Part shown: positions 7,834-16,578 of the stretch, in pieces | Position numbering within the stretch: position 1 is the stretch's first letter | Layout: the number at the start of each line of letters is the position of its first letter | Notes under the pieces: model-generated | Told to the model about the DNA's origin: nothing | The model's database searches: none | What the model saw: the letters and a program-made list of their open reading frames with translations, nothing else | Program-made: the position numbers and the translations under genes | Assembly (NCBI GenBank): GCA_016719465.1 | Contig: JADJYY010000007.1 | Span: 62,001-126,000 of the forward strand | Source of the DNA: Hydrogenophilales bacterium | Lineage (GTDB): Bacteria > Pseudomonadota > Gammaproteobacteria > Burkholderiales > Thiobacillaceae | Reading direction: 5' to 3' | DNA: 64,000 bases

Positions 7834-9773
7834 TGTTCGAAGCTCTTGTGGGCGGGCTGGCCCGGAGGGGTGGCCAGGAGGTGTGAGAGGAAGGCCCGCA
7901 GTTTGGCGGGTTTCAGCGGTTTGTGCAGTACCGGCAGGCCGCTGGCATCGATGGCCTGGATGGTGTCGGGGGCGGTGTCGCCGGTCAGCAGGGCGGCGGC
8001 GATGTCCGCGCCGAAGGCTTGGCGCAGCAGGTGGACGGCCTCGATGCCGGTGTGGCCCGAGCGCAGTCGGTAATCGCACAGGATGATGTCCGGCGCTCGC
8101 CCCAATGCCACCAGTTCGTCGCGTACCTGCTCGGCATCGACGCCGGCGGCAAGGCCCACGCCCCAGTGGTCGAACACTTCCGCCATGGCCTCCAGGATCG
8201 CCTCGTCGTCGTCGATGACCGCCACCAGGGCATGCTCCAGGGGCAGCGCGAAACCCGGCGAGGCCGGGAGCGAGGCGGCCATCCGCTGGGCGGCGGCCGA
8301 GCAGCGGGCGACTTGGAAGTGAAAGCAGGAGCCGCGACCTGGATGTGAGCGCACACTCACATGCCCACCCAGCAAATTGGCCAGGCGGGAGACGATGGCC
8401 AGGCCGAGTCCCAGGCCCTTGTCCCGGTGCCGCTCCGGGTTTTCCAGCTGAAAATACTCCTCGAAGATGCGCTCCTGGAATTCCTCCGGGATGCCCTTGC
8501 CGGTATCCCGGACTTCGACGCGGATCAGCTTGTCGCCGACGCGGCGGGCGCCGATCAGCACGCGTCCGTGTTCGGTGTAGCGCAGGGCGTTGGCCACCAG
8601 GTTGGCGAGGATGCGTTCCATCAGCACCGGGTCGGTGTAGGCCCACAGGCTGGTGGGTTGGGCGCTCAGGCCCAGGCCCCGCTCCCTGGCCAGGAGGGCG
8701 AACTGGTTTTCCACGCGCTCGAACACCCGGGCGACGGGGAAACACACCGGATGCGCCTCGACGACGCCGGCATCCAGCCTGGACAGGTCCAGCAGGGCAT
8801 TGAGCAGGCCCTCCATGGCCGAGGCGGAGGCCTCGATGTGTTCGGCCAGACGCCGGGATTCCTTGTCCCGGACCCGATCTTTCAGGGCCGCCACCAGCAG
8901 GGAGAGGGCATGCAGGGGTTGCCGCAGGTCGTGGCTGGCCGCCGCCAGGAAGCGGGACTTGGCCTTGACGGCGGACTCCGCCGCGAGTTTCTGGCCCCGC
9001 AGCTCGGCGGTGGCATCCTGGACGCGTCGTTCAAGATCGCGCCGGTTTTCCTCCAGGGCTTGGGCCATGCGGTTCACGCCGCTTTCCAGCAGGCCGATTT
9101 CACCGGGAGAAGACTCCGGCGTGCGTTCGGTGAGATGGCCGTCGGCCAGTCTGGCCACGGTCGCCGTGATGGCCTGGAGGGGCCGGCTGACGCCACCGGC
9201 CAGCCGCCAGGCCAGGACGAGGGCGAGCAGGACGCTGAGGGCGGCCATGCCTGCGGCCGCCAGCCCGATCTGGGAACGGGTCAGCTCCACGCGCCCCCGG
9301 TCCAGCCCTACCAGTACCCAAAGACCAGTGCCATCCATCTTGTTGTTCAGGCCGGCGCTCGCCTCGCCGGCGAGACCCGGGTGGACGGCATGGGTGAAAT
9401 AATGCATGGCGCCGAGGCGCCAGCGCTCCGGCGGCGGCTCGCCGTTGAGGTCCGGCAATGCCAAGGTGTTGCCGCTGATCAACAGCCAGCGTTGGCCATC
9501 CGTGATGGCGATGACCGGTATTTCCCGCGCGGCCCGATCGAAATCCAGCAGCCGCTTGACGTTGGGAAGGTTGCCGGAGGACAGGTCGAAGGCCGCGGCT
9601 TCCCCCAGGTGGTGGGCGGCTTCGATGCCCAGGGTTTCCAGTTCCCGCTCCGCCTCGCTGACCAGGCGATGGGTGAAGTAGGCGGCGAACAGACTCACCC
9701 CCATCATCAGGGGGAGCATGGCGACCGCCAGGATGCGCAGCCGAAGACCGAGAGTGGGGCGGAAGCGGCTCAC
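7830..9773 (-). CDS. Hybrid sensor histidine kinase/response regulator
   Basis: This 647-residue inner-membrane kinase has a TM helix at residues ~13-32, a periplasmic sensor of ~140 residues, and a second TM near 178-195. A HAMP-like linker (RPLQAITATVARLADGHL) follows, then a coiled coil and the H-box ASHDLRQPLHALSLL. The ATPase domain shows an N-box (ILANLVANALRYTEHG), DTGKGIPEEF and GLGLGLAIV. A C-terminal receiver (VAVIDDDEAILEAM, LCDYRLRSGHTG, HKPLKP) completes it. It lies 13 bases after a NarL-type regulator gene and overlaps the next gene, forming a three-gene sensory operon. The stimulus is unknown. Confidence 0.9.
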   Translation of the reverse strand: MSRFRPTLGLRLRILAVAMLPLMMGVSLFAAYFTHRLVSEAERELETLGIEAAHHLGEAAAFDLSSGNLPNVKRLLDFDRAAREIPVIAITDGQRWLLISGNTLALPDLNGEPPPERWRLGAMHYFTHAVHPGLAGEASAGLNNKMDGTGLWVLVGLDRGRVELTRSQIGLAAAGMAALSVLLALVLAWRLAGGVSRPLQAITATVARLADGHLTERTPESSPGEIGLLESGVNRMAQALEENRRDLERRVQDATAELRGQKLAAESAVKAKSRFLAAASHDLRQPLHALSLLVAALKDRVRDKESRRLAEHIEASASAMEGLLNALLDLSRLDAGVVEAHPVCFPVARVFERVENQFALLARERGLGLSAQPTSLWAYTDPVLMERILANLVANALRYTEHGRVLIGARRVGDKLIRVEVRDTGKGIPEEFQERIFEEYFQLENPERHRDKGLGLGLAIVSRLANLLGGHVSVRSHPGRGSCFHFQVARCSAAAQRMAASLPASPGFALPLEHALVAVIDDDEAILEAMAEVFDHWGVGLAAGVDAEQVRDELVALGRAPDIILCDYRLRSGHTGIEAVHLLRQAFGADIAAALLTGDTAPDTIQAIDASGLPVLHKPLKPAKLRAFLSHLLATPPGQPAHKSFEQ

Positions 9774-9786
9774 GCCTGGGACGGGC

Positions 9787-10434
9787 TCAGTCGTCGCCGT
9801 CGAGCCCCATCTTCTGGGCTACCAGCACGGCCTCGGTTCGGTTGTTGACCTTGAGTATGCGGAAGATGGCGGCCACATGCAGCTTGATGGTTCCCTCGGT
9901 GACATCCAGGGCCTCGCCGATCTGGCGGTTGCTGGAACCCTTGGCCAGATGGCGCAGGACCTGGATCTGTCGGCCGGAAAGGGCGGGATAGCGTTTGCCG
10001 ACCGCGGCGGCGGCGGCCGCCGCCGCCTCGTCATCATCCCGGTCGAGCAGGCTGGGCGGGGTATAGACGCCGCCGGCGAGCACCCGCCGCAAGGCGCCCA
10101 GGATCATGTCGCTGGATGACGACTTGCTGATGTAGCCGAGGGCGCCGGCGGCCAGGGGTTTCTGCATGTCATCGAGTTGTTCGGAGGCGGACAGGATCAC
10201 CAGGGGGATGTCGGGAAACATGGCGCGAAAGCGGATGACGCCGTCGATGCCCGACATGCCCGGCATGTAGAGATCCAGCAGGGCCAGATCCATTTCGCCG
10301 CCATGGCGCATGGCCTCGAAGGCGGAGGGAAAGTCCACCGCTTCGATGATCTCGGCGTCGGGATCCAGCTTCTCCAGGACCGGCTTGACCCCTTCCCGGA
10401 AGAGGGGGTGATCGTCGGCCAGCAATATCCTCAT
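9787..10434 (-). CDS. NarL/LuxR-family response regulator
   Basis: This is a 215-residue two-domain regulator. The receiver domain starts MRILLADDHPLFREG and has the phospho-acceptor in LLDLYMPGMSG and the Lys of GYISKSSSS. An Ala/Asp-rich linker (DDDEAAAAAAAA) leads to a LuxR-type HTH (LSGRQIQVLRHLAKGSSNRQIG and TEGTIKLHVAAIF). The ATG at 10434 is preceded by GGGAGGT. It is the first gene of the operon with the hybrid kinase, its likely partner. Upstream in-frame codons to 10563 run into metF and are not used. Confidence 0.88.
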   Translation of the reverse strand: MRILLADDHPLFREGVKPVLEKLDPDAEIIEAVDFPSAFEAMRHGGEMDLALLDLYMPGMSGIDGVIRFRAMFPDIPLVILSASEQLDDMQKPLAAGALGYISKSSSSDMILGALRRVLAGGVYTPPSLLDRDDDEAAAAAAAAVGKRYPALSGRQIQVLRHLAKGSSNRQIGEALDVTEGTIKLHVAAIFRILKVNNRTEAVLVAQKMGLDGDD

Positions 10435-10457
10435 GGCAACCTCCCGTAATGCCCGTC

Positions 10458-11294
10458 TTATCGTTCCAGCCCCAGCCTTTGCCAGATGGTGCTGGTCAGT
10501 CCGGCCTGGTTCAGGGCGTAGAAATGCAGTCCCGGGGCGCCGCCCTCCAGCAGCTTCTGGCACATGCCGGTGATGAAATCCAGGCCGAAGGCCTTGATGG
10601 AGGCGGTGTCGTCCAGGTAGCTCTCCATCTTGCGGCTCAGCCAGCGGGGAATCTCCGCGCCGCAGGCGGCCGAGAAGCGGGACAACTGGCTGAAGTTGGA
10701 GATGGGCATGATGCCCGGCACGATGGGGAGGGTCACGCCCAGTTCGGCGCAGTCGTCGATGAAGTTGAAGTAGGCGTCCGGGTTGAAGAAATACTGGGTG
10801 ATTGCGGCATTGGCGCCGGCGTCCACCTTGCGCTTGAAGTTCAGCAGGTCCTCGCGGTAGTTGCGGGCCTGGGGATGGGTTTCCGGATAGGCCGCCACCT
10901 CGATCTCGAACCAGTCGCCGGTTTCCTGGCGGATGAAACTCACCAGTTCGTTGGCGTAGCGGAATTCACCCGGCTCGGCCATGCCGGAGGGCAGGTCGCC
11001 GCGCAGGGCGACGATGTGGCGGATGCCGTTGGCGCGGTAGGTTTCCAGGATTTCCCTCAGGCTGCCCCGGGTCGAGCCCACGCAGGAAAGGTGGGGCGCG
11101 GCGGCGAGTCCGTCGGCCTGGATTTCCAGCACGGTTTCCAGGGTGCGGTCCCGGGTCGAGCCACCGGCGCCGAAGGTCACCGAGAAGAATTTCGGCTTGA
11201 GCTGGGCCAGTTGGCGGCGGGTTGCGCGCAGCTTGGCCATGCCCTCCGGGGTCTTGGGCGGGAAGAATTCGATGCTGAAGGTGCGGTCGGCCAT
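10458..11294 (-). CDS. metF: 5,10-methylenetetrahydrofolate reductase
   Basis: This 278-residue flavoenzyme reduces 5,10-methylene-THF to 5-methyl-THF for methionine synthesis. It shows the family start SIEFFPPKTPEGMAKL with the catalytic Glu in EFFPPK, the segment FSVTFGAGGSTRDRT, LRGDLPSG, and ITQYFFNPDAYF. It is full length for the bacterial enzyme. It sits 40 bases downstream of the VIT-type gene on the same strand. I saw no SAH or SAM riboswitch upstream. Confidence 0.96.
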   Translation of the reverse strand: MADRTFSIEFFPPKTPEGMAKLRATRRQLAQLKPKFFSVTFGAGGSTRDRTLETVLEIQADGLAAAPHLSCVGSTRGSLREILETYRANGIRHIVALRGDLPSGMAEPGEFRYANELVSFIRQETGDWFEIEVAAYPETHPQARNYREDLLNFKRKVDAGANAAITQYFFNPDAYFNFIDDCAELGVTLPIVPGIMPISNFSQLSRFSAACGAEIPRWLSRKMESYLDDTASIKAFGLDFITGMCQKLLEGGAPGLHFYALNQAGLTSTIWQRLGLER

Positions 11295-11334
11295 GGTGGG
11301 TCGTGAATCGTGGATAAGCGATCAGCCCGGGATT

Positions 11335-12367
11335 CTATCCCAGGGCCACCCCCAGGGCGCCGCCGATGAACCAGGTGGCGGTCCCGGCCGCGGCGCCGAT
11401 CGTCAACATGCGCAGGCCGCCGAACAAGGCCCGCTTGCCGGTGAACAGGCTGATGGCGGCGCCGACGCCGAACAGGCTGATGCCGCTGGCCAGCAGCACG
11501 CCGGTGAAGGCGGTGCGACCGGACAGCAACAGGTAGGGCAAGAGGGGAATCAGGGCGCCGAAGGAGAAGGCCAGGAAGGAGGAAATGGCCGCGCCCCAGG
11601 GCGCGCCCAACTCGTCCGGATTGAGGCCCAGTTCCTCCCGCGCCAGGGTGTCCAGGGCCCGGTCCGGATCCTGGATCAGGGCCTGGGCCATGCGCCTGGC
11701 CTCGCCGCCCTCCACGCCCTTGGCCTGGTAGATCAGGGCCAGTTCCGCCGCTTCCTCCTGGGGATACTGGTCCAGCTCCTCCCGTTCCAGGGTGATCTGG
11801 TACTCGTGGAATTCCCGCTGGGAACGCACCGAGACATATTCCCCGGCGGCCATGGAAAAGGCCCCAGCCAGCAGGCCCGCCGCGCCGGAGAGCAGGATCA
11901 CGTCGGCGGGCGCGCCGGCGCCGGCCACGCCCAGGATCAGGCTGGCGTTGGAGACCAGGCCGTCGTTGACGCCGAACACCGCCGCGCGCAGGTTGCCGGC
12001 GCCATGGGTCTTGTGCCGCTCGCCGCGCATCTGTTCCAGGCTGACCGGCGTGCCGTGGGGCGCGCGCGCCGTGATACAGGCTCATGCCACGCACCTTCAT
12101 GGCGGCCAGCACGCTCCTGAGGGGGCGAACACCGAAGCGGGGGATCAGCCAGCCCACCAGGCGGGTGCGGGCGTCGGGCCGGTAATCCGGCGGGATGGCG
12201 ACGCCCGCCTTCCGCATCTCCGCTTCCCACAAAGCCGCCTGGGTGTCGGCGGCCTGGGCCAGCTCCAGGAACAGAACCTGACGCGCGCTGCCTGATTCCG
12301 CGTCGGAAACGATGCGGTAGAGCCAGGCGGAACGCTTTTCCTCGATCCAGCTTTCCAGGGCGTGCAT
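11335..12367 (-). CDS. VIT1/CCC1-family iron/manganese transporter with ferritin-like N-terminus (frame broken near 12065)
   Basis: The N-terminal ~95 residues (from the ATG at 12367; WIEEKRSAWLYRI, LELAQAADTQAALWEAE) resemble the ferritin-like part of membrane-bound ferritin/VIT proteins and end in RGMSLYHG. The remaining ~230 residues, in another frame from about 12060 down, carry the VIT signature AAVFGVNDGLVSNASLILG, a cytosolic acidic loop (REFHEYQITLEREELDQYPQ) and C-terminal TM helices. The frames join across a GCGCGCGCGCCCC run: the stretch between the two CACGGC codons is one base too long. Either a sequence error or a recent inactivating mutation explains this. The role is probably metal storage or export. 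Confidence 0.75.
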
Positions 12368-12408
12368 GGGGTTTCGCGGAGTTGAGCCAGACGGGATTAT
12401 GGGCCGAC

Positions 12409-13902
12409 TCAGCCGCCCGCGCCGCGCCGGTATTGCACCGCCTCGGCCACATGGGCCGCGCTCGGGTGGGCATCCCCGGCCAGGTCCGCCACCGTGCGGG
12501 CCACACGCAGGATGCGGTGGTAGGCGCGGGCGGACAGGTTCAGGCGGGTGATGGCGTGCCTGAGCAGGGATTGGCCGGCCTCGTCCAGGGCGCAATGCCG
12601 GTCAATCTCCTTGCCGCCCAGCAGGGCATTGGGCTTGCCCTGGCGCGCGAGCTGGCGTTCACGGGCGGCGGCCACCCGCCGCCGCACCACCGCCGATGAT
12701 TCCCCGCCCTCGGCGGCGGTCAAATCCGCCTCGGGCAGCGCCGGCACCTCGACGTGCAGGTCGATGCGGTCCAGCAGGGGGCCGGAAATGCGGCTCCGGT
12801 AACGCGCCACCTGTTCCGGCGTGCAGCGGCACTTGCCCGAGGGATGGCCCAGGTAGCCGCAGGGGCATGGATTCATGGCCGCCACCAACTGGAAGCGGGC
12901 CGGGAAATCCGCCTGGCGTGCAGCGCGGGATATGGTGATGCGACCGGCCTCCAGGGGCTCGCGCAGGACCTCCAGGGCCTTGCGGTCGAATTCCGGCAAT
13001 TCGTCCAGGAACAGCACGCCGTGGGTGGCCTGGCTCACCTCGCCGGGCCGGGGCGGATTGCCGCCGCCCACCAGGGCCACGCCGGAGGCGGAATGGTGCG
13101 GCGAACGATAGGGCCGGGTACGCCAGGACTCCAGGCGGAAGGCGCCGGTCAGGGACAGCACGGCGGCGGATTCCAGGGCCTCGGCCTGGGTCATGGGCGG
13201 CAGGATGCCGGGCAGGCGACTGGCCAGCATGGACTTGCCCGTGCCCGGCGGACCGCTCATGAGCAGGGAATGGCCGCCCGCCGCCGCCACTTCCAGGGCG
13301 CGCCGGGCCGCCTGCTGGCCCTTCACGTCGGCCAGGTCCGGATAGTTCGGCGCCTCGGATGTTTCACGTGGAACCGCCCGGGGCAGGGACTCCCTGCCGG
13401 TCAGATGGGCGCACACGGCAAGCAGGCTGTCGGCGGCGTAGACTTCCGCCCCGTCCACCAGGGCCGCCTCCTCGGCGCTGGCGCGGGATAGGATGAAGGC
13501 CCGACCGGATCGGGCGGCGCTCAGCATCATCGCCAGGGCGCCTCGGATCGGGCGCAACTGGCCGGTCAGCGCCAGTTCCCCGGCGAATTCGTAGTCCTTC
13601 AAGGTGTTCGCCGGCAGTTGACCGGAGGCGGCCAGCAGCCCCAGGGCGATGGGCAGGTCGAACCGTCCGGATTCCTTGGGCAGATCGGCGGGCGCCAGGT
13701 TGACGGTGATGCGGCGCTGGGGAAATTCGAAGCCGGATTGCAGCAGGGCGGCGCGCACCCGGTCCCGGGCCTCCTTCACCTCGGCCTCGGCCAGGCCAAC
13801 CAGCGTGAAGGAGGGCAGGCCGTTGGAAAGATGGGCCTCCACCACCACCTCCGGCGCTTCCATGCCCGCCAGGGCGCGGCTGGTGACGACGGCCAGGGTC
13901 AT
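12409..13902 (-). CDS. comM: YifB/ComM family Mg chelatase-like AAA+ ATPase
   Basis: This 497-residue protein is full length for ComM, a hexameric helicase that promotes branch migration during natural transformation. The N-terminal ChlI-like domain begins VVTSRALAGMEAPEV. The AAA+ core has Walker A MSGPPGTGKSMLASR near residue 220 and Walker B GVLFLDELPEF. A C-terminal Mg-chelatase segment has FDRKALEVLREPLEAG and the CPCGYLG loop. The gene is 41 bases upstream of the VIT-type gene, and its start is the ATG at 13902. Competence itself is not shown by this window. Confidence 0.93.
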   Translation of the reverse strand: MTLAVVTSRALAGMEAPEVVVEAHLSNGLPSFTLVGLAEAEVKEARDRVRAALLQSGFEFPQRRITVNLAPADLPKESGRFDLPIALGLLAASGQLPANTLKDYEFAGELALTGQLRPIRGALAMMLSAARSGRAFILSRASAEEAALVDGAEVYAADSLLAVCAHLTGRESLPRAVPRETSEAPNYPDLADVKGQQAARRALEVAAAGGHSLLMSGPPGTGKSMLASRLPGILPPMTQAEALESAAVLSLTGAFRLESWRTRPYRSPHHSASGVALVGGGNPPRPGEVSQATHGVLFLDELPEFDRKALEVLREPLEAGRITISRAARQADFPARFQLVAAMNPCPCGYLGHPSGKCRCTPEQVARYRSRISGPLLDRIDLHVEVPALPEADLTAAEGGESSAVVRRRVAAARERQLARQGKPNALLGGKEIDRHCALDEAGQSLLRHAITRLNLSARAYHRILRVARTVADLAGDAHPSAAHVAEAVQYRRGAGG

Positions 13903-13984
13903 GCCTTACTCCCTATTCTTGTTTGCTGGCCGCATCTTGGTCGGAGCCGGCCCGCTCGGCAAGCACCGGCTCAAACCCGGCCGT

Positions 13985-14926
13985 TCAAGCCTTGTTGCCC
14001 TTGCCCCGCAAGCCCCGCCGTCCCACCCAGTCCCGGGCGAACTGCTGGGCTACCCGTCCCGAACGCCCGCCGCGCTGGATGGCCCATCGCAGGGCTTCCA
14101 CGCGCATGGCCCGGTCGGCCTCATTCCCCACATCATTTCCCTTTCCCCCGCCCAGGGCGGCCACCCAGCCGGCGACGATGGCCAGGTAGTCGTCCTGGTT
14201 GAAGGGGTAGAAGGTGAGCACCAGGCCGAAGCGGTCCGACAGGCTGATCTTCTCCTCGGTGCTCTCCCCGGGCCGCACCTCGCCGCCCAGGTGCAGCGTG
14301 GCCTCGTTCTCGGCGAAGAACTCGGGCATCAGGTGGCGCCGGTTGGAGGTGGCGCAGATCAGAACGTTGGCAGGCAGGCCGGCGATGGAGCCGTCCAGGG
14401 CGGCTTTCAGGGGCTTGTAGGCGGCGTCACCAGGCTCGAAGGAGAGATCGTCGGCGAACAGGATGAACCTGCCCGGCTGCTCGGCCAGCCGGTCGGTGAT
14501 CTCGGGCAGGTCGACGAGATCGTCACGGTCCACTTCCACCAGGCGCAGTCCCTTCCTCGCGTAACGCGGCAACAGGGCCTTGATCAGGGAGGACTTGCCG
14601 CAACCCCGGCTGCCGGCCAGCAGCATGTTGTTGGCGGGCAGGCCCTTGAGGAACTGGCGGATGTTGCGATCCAGGACTGCCTTCTGTTCATCGATGCCGG
14701 TGAGGGCATCCCAGGGCGGGCAGTTCAGGGTGGCGACCGGCGCCAGCATGCCGCGCCCCATGGGCTTGCGCCAGCGGCAGGCCAGGGTGGCGCGCCAGTC
14801 CACCCGCTGGGGCGCGGGCGGCAGCCAGGCATCCAGGCGGATGAGCAGGTCGTTGGCCCGGGCGATGAGCAGGGCGAGTTCAGGGCTGATCTGGTAGCTG
14901 GGGAGATCGTCGTCTTCGTCGTTCAT
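13985..14926 (-). CDS. DUF815 family AAA ATPase
   Basis: The protein has 313 residues, with Walker A LLAGSRGCGKSSLIKALL near residue 105, Walker B FILFADDLSFE, and the arginine-containing block ATSNRRHLMPEF. This arrangement is characteristic of DUF815 ATPases, a conserved single-domain AAA group of uncertain role. The N-terminus is acidic and helical. It is transcribed alone between comM and a decayed DUF3299 remnant. No partner gene is evident. Confidence 0.85.
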   Translation of the reverse strand: MNDEDDDLPSYQISPELALLIARANDLLIRLDAWLPPAPQRVDWRATLACRWRKPMGRGMLAPVATLNCPPWDALTGIDEQKAVLDRNIRQFLKGLPANNMLLAGSRGCGKSSLIKALLPRYARKGLRLVEVDRDDLVDLPEITDRLAEQPGRFILFADDLSFEPGDAAYKPLKAALDGSIAGLPANVLICATSNRRHLMPEFFAENEATLHLGGEVRPGESTEEKISLSDRFGLVLTFYPFNQDDYLAIVAGWVAALGGGKGNDVGNEADRAMRVEALRWAIQRGGRSGRVAQQFARDWVGRRGLRGKGNKA

Positions 14927-14971
14927 GGTGGCGGCTTTGCTGGGGAGAATTCATTCTAGCGCGCGACCCGC

Positions 14972-15201
14972 GTCGACGAGGCTCCCGCCAACGAGACCAT
15001 GAACGGCGCCACGGCCAGCATCGCCGGCTTCCTGGTGCCCTACTTCGGCGCCCGCATCCACTTGCTCCGCCCGCGAAGGGCATGCAGGCCATGGAGGCGG
15101 TATGGGTGGAAGGAACCCTGGAGATCGCCCTGGCGGAGACCGACATGGGGCGGTCGAGCTACCGGATGAAGGCGCGTGGGGTGAGTGTCAGATGCGCTTG
15201 A
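14972..15201 (+). pseudogene. Decayed remnant of a DUF3299 protein gene
   Basis: Two reading frames together spell the C-terminal part of a DUF3299 protein. The first (14972 to about 15066) reads ATASIAGFLVPYFGARIH, matching the family's conserved GFxVPxFGxCIHxPPP block. The second (from about 15076 to TGA at 15199-15201) reads KGMQAMEAVWVEGTLEIA then ETDMGRSSYRM. Between them the PPPPNQ segment is missing and the frame shifts, so an internal deletion has occurred. There is no start codon or 5' half. It overlaps the start of the next lipoprotein gene by ten bases. Confidence 0.6.
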
Positions 15202-15737
15202 TATCTCGTAACCCGCGTCTCCCTACCCGGGTATTGGCCGGTTTGGCAATGGCTATCTCGCTGGGCGGCTGTGCGCCGTTCGCTCCGCCGATGCCGGAGG
15301 GCTACAAGGGGCCGGTGGCGATCATGAAGGATTCGGTCAAGCCGTACAACGAAAAGAAGGCGGATTTCTTCTATGTGGCCGAGATCGACGGAAAGCGGAT
15401 CGAAAACAGCCGGGTACGGACGCTGTCCGCCAACCAGGGGCGCGGGATGCACATGACGCCGTCGCTGATCGAGCGAAATGTTCCCGCGCGGAATGCGACG
15501 TTTACCCTGGTGGGCCGGACGGAATATGCCGCACCCATCCTGACGCTGACGAACACGGTTTACCAGGTGAAGGGAGCCGTCACGTTCAAGCCGGAGGACT
15601 ATCGGAACTACGTCGTTCGCGGCGAACTCGGCGAGAGCTATTCGGCGGTGTGGCTGGAAGAGGAGCTTACCGGCAAGGCGGTTGGCGAAAAGATCGAGAT
15701 CCACGGCTCGGCGAAGCTCGGGACGTTCGAGAAGTAG
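15192..15737 (+). CDS. Outer-membrane-type lipoprotein, unknown function
   Basis: This 181-residue protein starts at the ATG at 15192. It has a basic N-terminus, a hydrophobic stretch VLAGLAMAIS, and the lipobox LGGC with acylated Cys near residue 26. The mature part is beta-rich; the segments PVAIMKDSVKPYNEKKADFF and YVAEIDGKRIENSRVRT resemble uncharacterised lipoproteins of Proteobacteria. The start lies inside the tail of the DUF3299 remnant, which may once have been the upstream gene of an operon. The function is not known. Confidence 0.7.
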   Translation: MRLISRNPRLPTRVLAGLAMAISLGGCAPFAPPMPEGYKGPVAIMKDSVKPYNEKKADFFYVAEIDGKRIENSRVRTLSANQGRGMHMTPSLIERNVPARNATFTLVGRTEYAAPILTLTNTVYQVKGAVTFKPEDYRNYVVRGELGESYSAVWLEEELTGKAVGEKIEIHGSAKLGTFEK

Positions 15738-15819
15738 TGTGCGGCCGTGAGGGAGGAGGGCGCTCCCACGAATGGGCACCGGGAAATGCGCTTTCCGGGT
15801 GTTGCGGAATCCCCCCTGT

Positions 15820-15840
15820 CCCCCCTTTTTCAAAGGGGGG
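15820..15840. repeat. Short G/C palindrome of the dispersed betaproteobacterial type
   Basis: A perfect 9-bp inverted repeat, CCCCCCTTT and AAAGGGGGG with a 3-base loop, lies in the 230-base gap between the lipoprotein and the toxin gene. The surrounding TGTCCCCCC context is a sequence commonly dispersed in intergenic DNA of this class. It could also end either transcript. Confidence 0.6.
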
Positions 15841-15967
15841 AACGCTTGGGCGGGCGTTGAGGGAGGCCTGGCTCAGGCGCGGTATTCCGCGTCCAGGCTC
15901 GTTAATGGGCCTGGCTCGCATTTTTTCGTAGCAAGAGAAAGCCTCACCACTGCTTGACTGGTGGCAA

Positions 15968-16297
15968 CTACTCCGACTCCGGCGGCGTGACCTTCCCCGG
16001 AACCTGCCGCAAACGATGCGACCAGTATTTCGGTTGCCTGCTGTGGTGGGCCACGGCCAGAACAACGATTTCATCCGCCAGTACGCTGTAGACGAGATCG
16101 TAGGGGTAACCGGAAAGAATGAAGCGCCGCGCCTGACGGGAGATGGGTGGCGCGGCGAGAGGGAACAAGGCGATGGAGCGGCGCGCTTCCTGAACTCGCA
16201 ACCAGAAACCCTCCGCCGCGCGGGGACTGCGTTCGCGATACCAGGCCAGCGCTTCCGCCAATTCGGCGCTGGCGACGGACAGCAGGCGAACCTTCAT
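15968..16297 (-). CDS. ParE/RelE-family toxin
   Basis: This 109-residue toxin of the RelE/ParE superfamily starts MKVRLLSVASAELAEALAWY and contains the family core RFILSGYPYDLVYSVLADEIVVLAVAHHSR. The form fits ParE-type toxins paired with TIGR02574 antitoxins; the target (gyrase or ribosome) cannot be read from sequence. Its ATG shares one base with the antitoxin stop codon (TAATG), giving tight coupling. The pair lies next to a dispersed palindrome and a decayed gene, consistent with acquisition by transfer. Confidence 0.87.
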   Translation of the reverse strand: MKVRLLSVASAELAEALAWYRERSPRAAEGFWLRVQEARRSIALFPLAAPPISRQARRFILSGYPYDLVYSVLADEIVVLAVAHHSRQPKYWSHRLRQVPGKVTPPESE

Positions 16298-16527
16298 TAC
16301 CCCAGGAATTCCTTGCGCAGCCGGGCCATCGCCACATCGAAGTCCTCCGCCTCGATTTTCCCTGCCTCATAGGCCGCGAGGCGATCCTCGCTTTCCCTGG
16401 CCCAGGCTTCCTGCCATTGCGCATCGGGCGGGCTGAACAACTCACCCAGCGCGTCGAGCAGCGCGACCCGCTCCTCTACCGACAGGACTTTCGCTTGCTC
16501 GACCATGGCCTCAACTCGGGTGTTCAT
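16297..16527 (-). CDS. Antitoxin of the addiction-module family (TIGR02574)
   Basis: This 76-residue acidic protein contains the family features LSVEERVALLDALGEL, WARESEDRLAAYEAGKI and a C-terminal toxin-binding helix ending RLRKEFLG. It would neutralise the downstream ParE-type toxin and probably autoregulates the operon. It is the first gene of the pair, with its start at 16527. Confidence 0.83.
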   Translation of the reverse strand: MNTRVEAMVEQAKVLSVEERVALLDALGELFSPPDAQWQEAWARESEDRLAAYEAGKIEAEDFDVAMARLRKEFLG

Positions 16528-16578
16528 GATGGCTCCTTCTTGTGCCTGCTGGACCTCATAGGGGGAATGATAGAAGGC

